NCBI GenBank assembly: GCA_030180135.1
Contig: CM058240.1
Coordinates: 75,387,581 to 75,451,580 of the forward strand
DNA: 64,000 nucleotides
Reading direction: 5' to 3'
Source of the DNA: Orychophragmus violaceus
Taxonomy: Eukaryota; Streptophyta; Magnoliopsida; Brassicales; Brassicaceae
Shown: positions 1-12,062 of the stretch, piece after piece
Layout: the number at the start of each line of letters is the position of its first letter
Position numbering within the stretch: position 1 is the stretch's first letter
Translations under genes and position numbers: made by a program
The notes under the pieces: generated by a model
Database searches by the model: none
Told to the model about the DNA's origin: nothing
Seen by the model: only the letters and a program-made list of their open reading frames with translations

Positions 1-1028
1 ATGTGATTCCCAGCATAGATGAGACTAGCTGTACATCAGAGGTCCAAACACCTTGAGGGTAGGTATAACCTATTCCGTGAGATAAATGACAAAGATGTTA
101 AGTAGATCAGCAAGTTTCATCGAATGAGAACGTTGCCAATCTATTAACGAAGCCACTCCTTAGGCCTAAGCATGAGTCGCGGACTGTAGCTGTAGGATGA
201 ATGAAACTAAGATGTAGTCTTAATTTCAGTGGGAGTTTGTAAAGGGCTTTACTTAGTTGTTTTGAAAGGTTCATGTAAACATAATATTTTATGTTTATGA
301 AATCTATGATTTCTGGATTATTTTAACTGTGATATAAATAATCGTTCCAAAATGATTCATGTCATTATATATGGGCCATCGAAGTACATGAGTAGACTTG
401 ATCCTGAAACCCCATATTTAATGAAATGACATAAATCATAGTGTCCATAGTCGAAGGTTGTTGAAATTGGAACACCAACAACCACTTGAGACTAGATTGT
501 GTTGAGACTTATGACCAAGTTTCGAGGGGTCATAGATGCGCGGCATCAAAGTCGACACATAGGTATATGTAGGGGAGCATATGACCGGACATGGCCCGCT
601 GATGAGAACTCTACAAGATATTAATATCTGTGTCATGAGAGGTTCTCATATACGACTATAGAGTATAGTCCTTAGACCTGAGTTCGCATGCATATGGCTG
701 CACATGGAGTGATGCGCTTTGATCATTGTCTAACGCTGTTTCGTAACTGGGAGCTATAAGGACCTTGGTTGGGTGTATTATAAAGTGTGTAGTTCATAGT
801 GATGGAACAAGATGGGATTTGTCCCTGCCGTTTAACGGAGGTAATATCTCTAGGCCAATCGGAGACTTGATAGCTGGTAAGAGAGTGGCCACTCCCAAAC
901 GGACTTGCCCAAGTCGTTTGCATTGTCAGTATCAAATCTGGTCCGATGAACATGGTCTGGCTATATAAGGATGACACGCATCTTGCCTTATGCCAGATCG
1001 AGATATTGAGACAAAAGGATTAGGGAAT

Positions 1029-1114
1029 GTAGGATTCCAGTACAATCGGGAGATTGTTGGGAATGTCCTGTGTAGGATTCCAGTACAAGTGGGAGATTGT
1101 TGGGAATGTCCTGA
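1029..1114 (+). repeat. 43-bp tandem duplication across the PPT/LTR junction
   Basis: Positions 1029-1071 and 1072-1114 are near-identical 43-bp copies. Each contains gattccagtaca, the polypurine tract and the first bases of the LTR (tgttgggaatgtcct). The element therefore has two candidate 3' LTR starts, 1055 and 1098; only the second is followed by a full LTR. Confidence 0.85.
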
Positions 1115-1730
1115 AATCTACCGTACTATCTCTAGAAAGTATGATAAGTGTCGAGATCAGACATAAGTCATAAATACTGGGTGATCATGATGACTTGCTA
1201 GAGCCCGCTCATGATCTATAAGTTTAGGACTTATTACCAGTATTGTATGATCCCTAAGGGTCACACACCATAGCTAACGGGAAAGTTAAATGGAATTAAT
1301 ACGGTAAGATGCAAAGGCATTTACTGTATTTGTACAGAGAGATGGGTCAGACAAAATACAGGCTTTTGTCTGATTTGTGTCTTGGGCCCAAAAGCCTAAT
1401 AGGCCATTAGTTGATAACTTGGGCCTATATAAGGCAAAAGGGAGGCGCCAGAAACCCTACCTCTTTTGCGAGTTTTTGAGCTGTGCCGTCCTCTCTCTCT
1501 GTGATTTTCCAACTCGGTCTAGCAGCCTATCCGTGCTTGTAAGCGTGTGGATACCAAAGGAGGAACAGGTTCTCATCTGTTCTAAGATCTCGACATTACA
1601 ATCATTCCGCTGCAAAAGGTAATGTCCAGGTTTGCTTTTATGATTCAGCTGCAATCACCTAGATCTGTTTAAGATTATGTGCTAGGTTGCAATCTGGGAA
1701 TTGAACCATGGAAAAACTCATAATCCAACA
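1098..1730 (+). repeat. 3' LTR of the left-edge Copia element
   Basis: The LTR begins TGTTGGGAATG directly after the polypurine tract and ends TAATCCAACA, giving the expected TG...CA termini and a 5-bp inverted repeat (TGTTG/CAACA). It is 633 bp long. Its first 200 bp resemble the 25187-25866 LTR (shared accagtattrtatgatcc and agggtcacacacc). It lacks the TCGATCGA dyads that the other LTR carries. Confidence 0.85.
1426..1432 (+). promoter_or_regulatory. LTR TATA box
   Basis: TATATAA occurs in the context ggcctatataaggc, about 330 bp into the LTR and just upstream of a pyrimidine-rich stretch. This is the usual arrangement of a plant Copia U3 promoter. Activity is inferred from position only. 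Confidence 0.5.
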
Positions 1731-2734
1731 TAAAATTATATTGCTCCTCCACCCCCACTACGGAAATATAAGTTTAGTAAATTGTAGTTCTTTATAAGTA
1801 TATATTCGATTTTGTATATGATAACCTCTAAATATTGTTTAATCTACTATATTTCTTAGCTGGAAGGCAAATAAAATAAACTGTTGTTAAACAAACTGGA
1901 AGTCCTTCAAGCAGTTGTGTGACTATTTCACAAAATAGAGTTCCATTTATGAATGTTACAAACATTGCTCCACCACCTCTATTACGGAAAAATAAGTTAA
2001 GTACATTATCATTCTTTAGGGTTTATGTGTTTAGATATTTATGTTTGTCGCAATATTCTTTAATTTTAGGTGGAAAACCCAAAAAACTCCATTCATGGAT
2101 GTTACAAATGTATTGAGTCCTCCGATCTCTAGGATGAACATTATAAAACAAAAGCGAATTGGTCGTGTTTTCTCTCAGAATTTAGGGTCGTTTAGATATT
2201 TATAAACGATTAATTTTATACATTATATATTTTATCTTATGCTTACGAAAAATGTATAAATTTAATTTTCACTTTGTTTTCTACAGATTCGAGCACAATA
2301 CATAATACAAGGTTACCTTCTACACAAAGTTCTGTAAATACTCGAACTCCAACGAATCCCATTCGGAAAACACAGAATAAACCTCAAAAGGAGGTTCGTT
2401 TCCTTTTATAAAATTGATTGTTTAGACTATATTAGTTCATATGTAACACTATATTAGCTTCAACATTAAATAGTAAAATATATTGGACGAGTTTTATTAA
2501 AATTCTATACAATTTATTGTTGTAATCGATGTTAATTTTATAAGACTCAATTTTGGATCTAGTTTTTACAGATAATCTGATCTCCTCTGCACATGAAGAT
2601 GAGTTCGTTGCATTTGTAACAACGAATTCATAACACGAAGAAGAATCATACAATGAATGTAATAATTATGAAAACATCGACTAAGTTTATAAGTTGTCAA
2701 ATTAAATTTTTAATTAATTATGAGGGTAATTTTA

Positions 2735-5700
2735 ATGGCAGATTTGGACGATGAGTTTGATGCCAATATCCCGACTTCCATTCATGATTACAATATTGAA
2801 AGTAATCACACAATGGATCATCTCCTACAAGAAACTAAAAATGAGTGCAATTAATAAAAAAAACTTTAGAAAGGTTTAATAAGATGCATCTGACATTCAG
2901 GACCGTTAAGCCTGGAATTGCGGAAAATTGTATTATTTTAATTGATTTAAGTTATTTATTGACAATTATTTTCCAACCATGGATTGGAGTATAGCTTGAC
3001 TAAGTTTTTACAATATATGACATTAGGATTCAAGGACCATGGAGATTCTTCATACATGTGTACCCATTGTGGTGCTTATTTGTGATTTGATGAGCGTATA
3101 AATAAAAGAATATCGAAAGTGTGACCGTTTTTCTCAATGTGTTGTAAACATGGAAAAGTTAAGATTCGTCTTCATAAAACACCTCTGTCTACATTACATG
3201 CTTTTTTTTTTATAATGGTGATGATGATAGCAAAAAAATTCCAGAAGATTACTAGAGCTTATAATATGATATTTTCATTCACGTTGTTTAGCGGGATAGT
3301 GAACAACAAATTGAACAATGGAAAAATACCTTATTTGTTTCAACCACAAGGTAAAAATTATCATAACATAAGAGATATGTTACCAGATCCTGATCAAGAT
3401 CCAGCTTTTTTGCAACTCTATATTCACGATTGCATAATGAGACCAATAGTCGAATAAAGGCTTACATGTAACTATTTCACTAATTTTTACATGTTTATTT
3501 ATTATGTTCTTATGTTATTATGCTGTTTAAATTTTCAAGAAGAGTGTATCAGTTAAAAAAACTAGACCAAAAATAGTGGATCTGATCAAGAAAATGTTGG
3601 ATAATCATAATTTTCACGTGGGTGTTTTTAGATCGGCAAGAGATCGAATGGACCTGACAAAAAATATGGAAAGTATTAAACTTAAAATTCCAAGCAGAAT
3701 ATATAGAGATGGTAGGACCCATAATCTACCAACGTCATACATGGTGGTTGGATTAATACCGGGAGATTTTCAAATGGACATGGAACGGCACGATGTTATT
3801 ATTCAAAGTAAATCATGCAAATTACAGAGAATAACTGAATTGCATCATGTATATTTGTCATTGCAATATCCTTTGTTATTTCCATACGATGAAGACGGTT
3901 TCAGGTTAGTAAGAGTGTTTCACTGGTTGAACTATTATATGATTGTCATTGTAAATGGTTAACTTTAGTACTTTAATGGTTTAAAATAAATACAGGATAA
4001 GCATAGACATTGTCTTTGTTGACACCAATGGAAGGACGAGGACAAAGATCACCATGCGAGAATTATTTGCATTTCGAATTTTGAAAAGGCTTAATGAATC
4101 TCCGACTATTGTCATATCTGGAAATTATTTCAACAATTTTTGGTTGATGTATACACCATGATTGAGACAAATCGATTGAGGTATTTACGGCAAAATCAGA
4201 AAAAACTTCGATGTGAAAATTACAATAAATTAAAAAAGTTTCATCGAAAGGAGATGTGGATTTGTCCAACCAAGGAGAAAAGATACATTTGCCGTCTTCA
4301 TTTGTTGGTAGCACAAGGTATATGATGCAAAATTATCTTGATACAGTAGTTACATGCAAGTATTTTGATTTTCCAGATCTTTTCATAACGATTACATGCA
4401 ACCCAAAGTGACATGAAATTACAAGATTCCTTAAGAATAATGGTTTAAAAGCAGAAGATAGACCTGAAGTATGTTACAAAGTATTCAAATTAAAACTTGA
4501 CAGTTTAGTTGAAGATTTGACAAGGAATAATACGTTTGAGAACATTGATTCAGGTAAAATCCTTATTTCAATATCAATTTGTTAATATTATTTCTGTTAA
4601 TATATTTATATTTTACGAACATAATTTAAAACTATTAATATGGTCCTATGTATATATTTACATATATGCAGCTATGTTTACAATAGAATGGCAAAAGAGA
4701 GGTCTTCCACATGCTCATCTAATTGTTTTCTTATATCCCGATTTTAAGCTATCAACTAGTGATGATATAGATAAGTTCATTAGTGAAAAATTCATGATAA
4801 AGAGGATGATTCTCATTTGTATGAGGTTGTTGTGGATATGATGATTAGAGCTGGGTTTGCAGGTAATCCGCGACCAGCCCCACATCGGGTTTAACAAATT
4901 TTTGATCCGCTAAAACCCGACCTGCCAAACCCGCAAAGCAAAATTAGTTGATCCGCACCCGCTGCTTCATTTGCTGGTTACCCGCGGTTAACCCTTAAAT
5001 ATTAAAATAATAATTAAAATATTAATTATATATATATATATTTTTAATAAGAAATTATTAATAAAATTTTAATATTAAAAACGTAAAATTGTAATTTTAT
5101 AAGACAAAATAAATAATTTAAATAAATTTATATATTTTATTTTATTTTTAAATTAAAATACAAAAATGCAAAAAAAAAATTAATTTTAAAAAATTAAAAT
5201 AAAATTTGCGGGTACCCGCTAACCCGTATTTTAAAATATTTCAATCCACAACTGTCCCGCAAAAAGTAATCCAACCCGCACCCACCCCGCAAAAATTATA
5301 AAAAGTTATTTTGACCCGCACCCGCCTCAAGGCAGGTCTAGCTGGGCAGGATCCGCGGGTTATGAATCAAATTTCAAGCTCTAATGATGATGCATGGTCC
5401 ACGTGGCCCTCACAATAAAGATAGTCCATGCATGCAAAAAGGGAAGTGTACAAAGTTCTTTCCAAAACCTTTTAGTGATACAATTCATGTTGATATAGCG
5501 AGGTTTCCTATTTACAGGCGTATAGAGGAAAATACGAGGATTGTAATAAAAGTGGGTTTAATTTTGACAATTCATATGTGATACCTTATAATATGACTCT
5601 ATCCAAACGTTATCAAGCTCATAAAAACGTTGAATGATGTTACCAAACCCGAGCTGTCATAAACCTCATCAAATATATTCACAATGGTCTTGACTATGTA

Positions 5701-8403
5701 AGAGTATCTTTAGGAAACAAAGCTGCAAATGATTGTGATAAATGTGATGGTAAAGTTGCTGATAAAGATCAAGTCAAAGATGAAATTAAAGAGTATACCA
5801 GTTGTAGGTATGTAAACACAATAAATCTATTGTTGTTTGTTTTATTCATGTGAGAGTGCCATATATTCAAAATGTTATACCTAATTTCCGTTGAAAATAT
5901 TTTCATATTATCAAGGTATATATCTACCTACGAGGTTACATGGAGATTGCATTCAATACTAATTTCTGAACTACAACAGTAGAGAAATTTTCGTTTCATC
6001 TTGAAGGTGAACAGCCATTGCTCTACGAGGAAGATGATGATTTGGATGACGTTTTTAACCGACCATCGGTTGCTAAATCTAAGTATGGCTTTCATGGACT
6101 ACTACGAAAAGAACCCCAATGCAAAGAAGATGACGTTTGCAGATTTTCCAACTGAACATGTTTGGGTTCTAAAGACTAGAGAATGGAAAGTTCGGCACAA
6201 ATGATTTGAAATTAGAAAGCTAACCTATGTCCCCCGAGTAAAAGAAGATGCATATTTTTGAGGGTTTTGCTTAACATTCAACTAGGTACATCATGTTATG
6301 ATGATATCAAGAAGGTTGATGGTGTTATTTATCCTTCATACAAATTGGCTTGCGAAGCGTTAGGTTTATTTGATGATGATATTGTATATGTTGAACTATA
6401 AAAGAAGCAGCTCGATGGGGGGTAGCAGTACGTATGTGCGGGAATCGTTTGTTCTGATGCTTATAACTAACACTTTTCAAAATCCACCAGAACTCTAGAA
6501 TAAAACATGGGAATTCTTATCGGACGACATATTAATCAAGAAAAGAGCCATAAGAAAAGATCCATGTAAGTAAAACCATATCACACCATTGTGAAAAATA
6601 GTTTTGTTCATATAACTTTAATTAATGTATTATACTTTATTTTCGTAAATTGCAGATTATAGCATGAACGAACATCATATGTATTAGTGGAAATAGAAAT
6701 GCTTATGCGTAAAAGTTGGAGTTCACTATCTAAAATTAAAGATATGTCAAAACCCGATATGAGCGCAATGGCTCAGGATAACAACACGTTGATTATATAA
6801 AAGTTAGCATACGATTTTGATGAGTTGAAATCTGAATTAGATTGAGATTTTCACAAACTTACAAAAGAACAAAGAGGTGTTTATAACGAGATTATGACCG
6901 CAATTGACAATGGAACTGGGGGTATGTTCTTCGTTTATGGATTTAGAGGAACATGGAAAACTTTTATGTAGAGTGTTCTTGGAACGACTATTCGATCTAA
7001 GGGGGTCATATATTATTAAATGTTACATCCAGTGGTATTGCTTCTTTGTTGCTAAAGGTAGTAGAACGACTCATTCTAGATTTAGGATCTCTATTCAAGT
7101 AAATGAATTGACGACGTGTTCTACTTTGAAACCTGGAAGATATCAAATAGAGTTGGTCAAGTTAGCTAAATTTATTATATGGAACGAAGCACCAATGATG
7201 AGTAAACACTGTTCTGAGACTCTGCATCGGAGCATGTGATATATTTTGGGACAAGATGTTCCATTTAGAGGTAAGCCTATTGTTTTTGGTGGTGATTTTA
7301 GACAGATTTTACCTGTAATAACCGATGGTGGAAGTGAGCAGACTGTTATGGCTGCTCTGAATTCGTTGTTACTGTGGAACAAATGCAAAGTTATGAAGCT
7401 CACCAAAAACATGCGACTTCTCGCTGATGGTCTGAATATTGATCAAGCTCGTGCTCTAAGGGAATTCTCCAACTGGATTTTGGATATAGGAGAGGAAAGA
7501 TCAACGGGAGATGATGAAGATTTTGAGATAGATATTCCAGAAAATTTTCTCATATCTGATTCTGTAGAACCTATCAAAGTAATTGTTAAAGAAGTATATG
7601 GAGATTCTTATGCGGTTGAGTCTGACCCATAGCTTTTTTAAGGGGAGATAAATTTTGAGTCCGACTAACCAAGATGTTAATAATGTGAATGACTATATGC
7701 TTGAATCATTACAATGTATCATGTTTATTTTTTTATATATATGGTAATGTTTAATCCAACAATATATATATTTTTCTTTTGAAATTGTTATTATTGTAAT
7801 ATATAGACATTGAAAGCTATGTTTGTTTGAAACAAATGCAGAAAAACTTACCTCAGTTTTGACACCATTAATACTTCATATAAAGGGAAAATGATGATAT
7901 GGTATACTCCCAAGAATTTCTGAACATCATCAAGCTATCTGGACTGCCGGACCATGATTTGAAATTAAAGATTGGTGCTCCTGTTATGTTACTTAGGAAC
8001 ATTGATCATATGAATGGTTTATGCAATGACACTAGGTTACAAGTTACTCAGTTGGACAATCAAACTATGGAGGCTAGAATAATAACTGGATGGTCATAAA
8101 GTTGCACTCCACAAAATGTTTGTCACGCCGCCTGAGGCAATATTTCCTTTCAGAATGCGGCGTATGCAGATTCTTATGGTTGTTGCTTTTGCAATGACTA
8201 TGAACAAAAGTCAAGGATAAACACTAGAGAAAGTTGGTTTGTATCTTCCAAGACCTGTTTTTACTCATGGTCGGTTGTATTTTACTGTTTCAAGAGTAAC
8301 TTTCAGAACCGGTCTAAAGATACTGATCACAGATAAATAAGGAAAACCAGTGAAGAGAACAAATAATGTTGTTTTCACAGAAGTGTTCAATAACCATAAG
8401 TAG
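2735..8403 (+). pseudogene. Helitron Rep/helicase (RepHel) pseudogene
   Basis: The intact protein would be a rolling-circle transposase with an HUH endonuclease and a Pif1-type helicase. Fragments appear in family order. There is an N-terminal zinc-binding region (CTHCGAYL, about 3058-3085; MCCKHGKVKI, from 3137). The Helitron-like N domain is at 3137-3930 (RAYNMIFSFT, HDVIIQSKS, YPLLFPYDEDGFR). The Rep motif TIEWQKRGLPHAHLIV is at about 4679-4726, with the two histidines of HUH motif 2. GKCTKFFPKPF lies near 5440 and a helicase P-loop degraded to GFRGTWKTF at about 6930. The Walker B region FGGDFRQILPV is at 7286-7318, LKIGAPVMLLRNIDHMNGLCN near 7960-8020, and the C-terminal MNKSQG...VSRV block at 8200-8300. 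Many stops and frame changes interrupt it, so it is dead. Confidence 0.85.
4846..5383. mobile_element. hAT-type MITE inserted in the Helitron Rep gene
   Basis: This 538-bp AT-rich insertion has short imperfect terminal repeats (TAGAGCTGG at the left; TAGAGCTTG on the complement at the right). It is flanked by a perfect 8-bp duplication, ATGATGAT (4838-4845 and 5384-5391). An 8-bp duplication and a TAGAG terminus fit hAT. Subterminal regions are rich in ACCCGC/GCGGGT repeats, as expected of transposase-binding sites. The Helitron reading frame continues across it (VVDMMMHGPRG) when one target copy is removed, so the limits are exact. Confidence 0.85.
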
Positions 8404-8410
8404 ATTTTTG

Positions 8411-9344
8411 TTAGATTGTAATCGCTGGTATTATTTATTGGAGACTAATGTTTTATTCGTTATAGATTTGAGAAAACGAATTATGGGTTATTTCATTTTT
8501 AAGGAAATTGTTTAGCTGGTTTTTACAGGATTTTATTCATTTCGAATGTGCATAAAATTCGGATGTGTATATAATTATATAAGCGATGCATCCAGATGTA
8601 TTTACATCCGGATGTGCATATAAAACGATGAACTAAACCTTATACTACGTTTTGCTTTGACACAAACCGAACAAATAACATAGTTCAACTAACAAATAGA
8701 TTAATGTCGATCACTTAGTATACATATAGATGAGAAGTAATTTCTAGGCCGAATCCTTGGTGTCATCACAAGAGTGAGTTTAAAAAGATAATAGTGACGT
8801 GGAATGATGACATGGATGCTCTAAAAATAAATAAATGGGTTTGAAGTTTGACTTATTTACGGCCAATGTCATTATTCATTTAAAATTTTGTAGCATTAAT
8901 TAACTTTTCGAAAATATATCACAATATCTTACTGAATATTTTATTTAATTTGATTTTAAAAATATTCTAGAGCATATTCCAATGTTCCAGCGGAAAGTTT
9001 TTAGTATCAAACGAAAATATATGTAATGTGAATTTGGTGGCCTAGAAACATAATCGTTTGCATCCATTTTTTCAAGAAGTTTTCCCTATATTTTTCTCAT
9101 ATTCGTTGGCAGTATTTTTTCGGATGATTAAGAGTTTAATCAAATGATCATATATATATATTTATGTTTGCTTTTATTTAGTTTTATTTTTATTCGCAAA
9201 AATGTTCGGTAATCTCGAGTTTTGTCAATGTTGTGAAATAAAATATGTGTATTTGCGATTTTCTCTAATATTTTTTCGGCTGAATTCATGAGTCTGAAAT
9301 GTCCGAGTAAATGTTGTTGCCCGACGTTCGATTGATCCCTTAAG
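8411..9344. other. AT-rich stretch with no recognised gene
   Basis: No coding signal or element boundary was found. It holds the likely 3' tail of the Helitron block. At about 8540-8625 a cluster of gatgt/acatc words (catccagatg, catccggatg) could form short hairpins. Confidence 0.4.
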
Positions 9345-9355
9345 TCTCGATAGTA

Positions 9356-10266
9356 GTAACAAAAAATTGTTAGGTCAGCCGTCAAGAGCCCCTCACCCTT
9401 CGCCCTAGCCACCAAGATCCGAGATCTACCGTTTGTGGCGAGCCATCGCCTTCACCGGACTTCTCTGCCGGTGTAGTGTGTGATGGCTCGCCGTCTCTCC
9501 GTTTTCTTTGCTTTATTTTCGTCTCTCTTCTAGTTTTAATCTTATTCGACTCTCTTCTCTTCCGGGTTCACTCGATGTCGGCGCGTCACTCCTTTCGCTG
9601 GTGGTTCTGTGATGGTGCTTGGTGGGTGATGGCGTTTTGTAACTTGTTGAGCCGACGGTCTCATGTTCTCCACTGGGTTACGCAGTCTTCATGTGAGTTG
9701 TTGCTTGAACCATTCAGGCGGCTGCGTATTCATGGTTATGGTCTCTGGTTTTAGTCCTAGCCAGGTTTTGATTATTTCAGTTTCGTTGTTTGGATTTTGT
9801 TCTTGATGTGGTGTTGTTGTTCTCTGGAACGGTTCACCTACAAGAGATCATTCACTTGGTTTTTGCGGCACTGGTCGCAGTTTATCTCTTTCTCAATCTT
9901 GGATTTTGGAAGTTTGCCAATCCGAATTATCAGTCTGATTTGTTTATTGATGTTCAAGTTTGTTCAACGGTAGTTTCAGAGAAGCTCTCTCTGGAAAATT
10001 TGACAAATCAATTGAAGAAGATCTATCCTTATTATGAGAATTATCAAAAAGTATTAATAGTAGAAGTCCGCCTGCTAGTGTAGGATTTGGAACATTTAAT
10101 TTTCTATCTTGTTTCAGAAAAAGATCGGCATGGTCTTGCTAGTGTGTCATTATCAATTGGTTTTCTTGTGGAAAGACCATTAACTTTTCATTGTTCTTTA
10201 TTTTGAGAATTTTTTCTATGATGTAATGTGATCAAAATCAGATTAATAAACAGTGTTAAAAAAAAA
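9356..10266 (+). mobile_element. Non-autonomous poly(A) retroposon (i), Sadhu-like or LINE-derived
   Basis: This 911-bp unit begins GTAACAAAAAATTG, has a C- and T-rich leader, and ends in a poly(A) tail (about 10256-10266) after attaataaacagtg. It is flanked by an 11-bp imperfect duplication, TCTCGATAGTA (9345-9355) and TCTCGATTGTA (10267-10277). Tail plus duplication indicates target-primed reverse transcription. No reverse transcriptase or other conserved protein is present. The open frames at 9476-9754 and 9790-10083 match nothing I recognise. Sadhu-type retroposons of Brassicaceae have this size and lack of coding; a truncated LINE is the alternative. Confidence 0.65.
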
Positions 10267-10359
10267 TCTCGATTGTACAATTAATGGTTCTTAATTACTA
10301 TATAGATTTTGAACTATTGATTTAGTAAATATGGTAGATAAACCCAAAACAAGTAAATA

Positions 10360-11405
10360 CTAGATTTTAATCCGCGCTTTCTGAGCGTGGGTATATTTTT
10401 CTTTACAATTTTAAAATTTTAAGTATTTTGTTGTTAGTAATTTTTTTATTATTATGTAATATAATTTTATTTATAATGGTTTAACCCATATTATAAAACG
10501 TGAGTTAATAATTTAGGTTTAAAAAATGAATTGTGTATTATTTGGGAGGAGATATCGTAAAGATAAAGAGATTAAAATAAAGATTTGTATTATAAGTTCT
10601 AATATGAGTTGTATCGTATAAAATAGTATATATATATATATATATATTCATATTTAGCTTTAAATTTTTTTATTTTATAAATTAAATTTTAATTAATAAT
10701 AAGTTGTATATTTTTATAGTATTCAAATTATAAAAATTATAAAACAACCCGCTAAAAATTTGTTGTCGTATAATCATCAATTAACCCGAAAATTATATAT
10801 TTGAATAATATAAATATTTAATTATTGTTGATCTTTTACGTTTTTATAAATTTAAATATATATCTATTTTAAATATTTTAGCTTAATTTTTAATATAAAT
10901 TATTTTTTAGGTAATAAGAATTTGAATATTTTTATAGAATTAACTTTTTTGAAAATGAAGTATGTTACAATTTTTTATTATTTTTTATGTGTATATTTGT
11001 TAAAAGTAGTGGGTTATATATTCTTTTTTATTTTTAAAAAGATTTCTATAACTTTTATATTTATTTTATAATTTATAAACGTAAATGTGTATTAATTCAT
11101 TTAATTATACTTATCATTATTGATTACATATAAATATATAATATAATTATAAAATTAATTAGTTAATTAAAAATAAAATAGATTAAAAAGATTTTTTGTT
11201 AGATTTTGTATAAAAAAAATAAAAATTTATATTTAAAGTAATAAAAATATGGTAAGATATTATGATTAATTAATAAGAATTTAGTTTTACATTATTGCCC
11301 TTAATAAATTTATTTAGTTACTAATAATTTCAAATGGTATGCCCTGTAAATAATACGTCAAGGCAAGGTTTGTTTCTTAAAACCTTTCTCTTTTAATAGA
11401 ATAGA
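10360..11405 (-). mobile_element. Non-autonomous Helitron, complete
   Basis: Read on the minus strand it starts TCTATTCTATTAAAAG at 11405 with host A before it. It ends with a GC-rich hairpin (CCACGCTCAGAAAGCGCGG) followed 7 nt later by CTAG at 10360-10363, with host T after it. These are the diagnostic Helitron signs: 5' TC, 3' hairpin plus CTRR, insertion between A and T, no target duplication. The 1-kb interior is extremely AT-rich and has no gene. Confidence 0.8.
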
Positions 11406-11570
11406 TTCTTTATTCAATAAGAGCAAGATTTGCAATAATCATAGCAGTGACACAATCATTAATCATCAGATCAATATTTTGGATGGTAATTGTATTGTTT
11501 CATGATTGAATCGACTGGATTTTTTCAATGGATAAACAAGGGAGATTTAGCTTAGTTATCCTAATTCATA

Positions 11571-11674
11571 GGCCCAATAGATTAAAAAATATAAATTGGC
11601 CCATCAGTCAATAGGGGAGCATCACGAAGCGAACTATTAGGGTTTCGAAGGTGTGGCCGTCAGTATATATAATA
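11571..11674 (+). promoter_or_regulatory. Site II / telo-box / TATA promoter
   Basis: Two GGCCCA (site II) elements at 11571-11576 and 11598-11603 are followed by a telo-box AGGGTTT at 11639-11645 and a TATA box TATATATAATA at 11664-11674. In Arabidopsis this combination is typical of ribosomal-protein and snoRNA genes. The only transcript-like structure downstream is the candidate snoRNA 120 bp after the TATA box. Confidence 0.65.
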
Positions 11675-11792
11675 TACCCGTCCATATCCACCTAAGTCAT
11701 CGTTAGCAAGTGTGATTGATTCCAATCTTAAAACTCTTGTGTATAATCCTCTTCTTCGTCTATGAATTGTTTATGTTATGTGTGTTTGTTGA

Positions 11793-11930
11793 TGAAAGGC
11801 AGCACGTCACTGATACGCTTGAGAAAGTGGTGTTTCAGTCCTTTTAGTTGCCTAAATTGAGATTCAGGAGCACTAATGCTTTCGTTTGCTGTTTTTCCGT
11901 CGGCTTATGAACTCAGTTGCTCCTACATTT
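11793..11930 (+). ncRNA. Candidate two-hairpin H/ACA snoRNA
   Basis: This is a proposed pseudouridylation-guide RNA of about 138 nt. Hairpin 1 has the basal stem AGGCAGC (11797-11803) pairing with GTTGCCT (11847-11853) and an upper stem ACTGA/TCAGT (11809-11813 with 11835-11839). That leaves internal-loop pockets acgtc and cctttta. The hinge aaattgagattc (11854-11865) matches box H (ANANNA) in only five of six positions. Hairpin 2 has a perfect 7-bp basal stem AGGAGCA (11866-11872) with TGCTCCT (11918-11924), directly followed by ACA (11925-11927) and three more bases. Length, hairpin-hinge-hairpin-ACA order and the upstream site II/telo-box promoter all fit. The imperfect H box and unassigned targets keep this a candidate. 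Confidence 0.55.
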
Positions 11931-12062
11931 ATCATCTTCCTCAATATTCTTTTAATTCTTTCATATTACATCATTAGAAGGAAAAATAACAAATGAAACT
12001 TTACCGGATAATGAAACGAAAACACTAAAACAAATATGTGTCTGCTTTAGTTACTGCCCTGG

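Larger units (their letters stand above)
1..1730 (+). mobile_element. Ty1/copia LTR retrotransposon, 3' end only
   Basis: The window opens in the last codons of a Copia RNase H: positions about 139-201 read NENVANLLTKPL and then a stop. About 0.9 kb of non-coding internal DNA follows, then a polypurine tract (agtgggagat) and one LTR at 1098-1730. The non-coding part aligns by eye, block after block, with 24300-25186 of the complete Copia element in this window; both contain gtgtcatgagaggttctcat and aagatgggatttgtccct. The two copies therefore belong to related subfamilies. The 5' half lies outside the window, so no target duplication can be tested. The downstream flank is Helitron sequence, so this copy may have inserted into that Helitron. 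Confidence 0.85.
1731..8410 (+). mobile_element. Decayed autonomous Helitron (RepHel) block
   Basis: Recognisable pieces of a plant Helitron Rep-helicase occur in the right order over about 6.5 kb, with AT-rich introns between them. Neither terminus (5' TC, 3' hairpin plus CTRR) was found, so the outer limits are approximate. Two similar N-terminal segments (attgctcc...ctacgg at about 1740 and attgctccaccacctctattacgg at about 1967) show an internal duplication near the 5' end. A hAT MITE is inserted at 4846-5383. Confidence 0.8.

Noticed and set aside
8540..8625. Helitron 3' terminal hairpin for the RepHel element
   Set aside because: gatgt/acatc palindromes are present but no CTRR end follows at the right distance.
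9476..10083. Small secreted or membrane proteins
   Set aside because: Frames lie wholly within retroposon (i), lack conserved motifs and are not supported by introns or a promoter.
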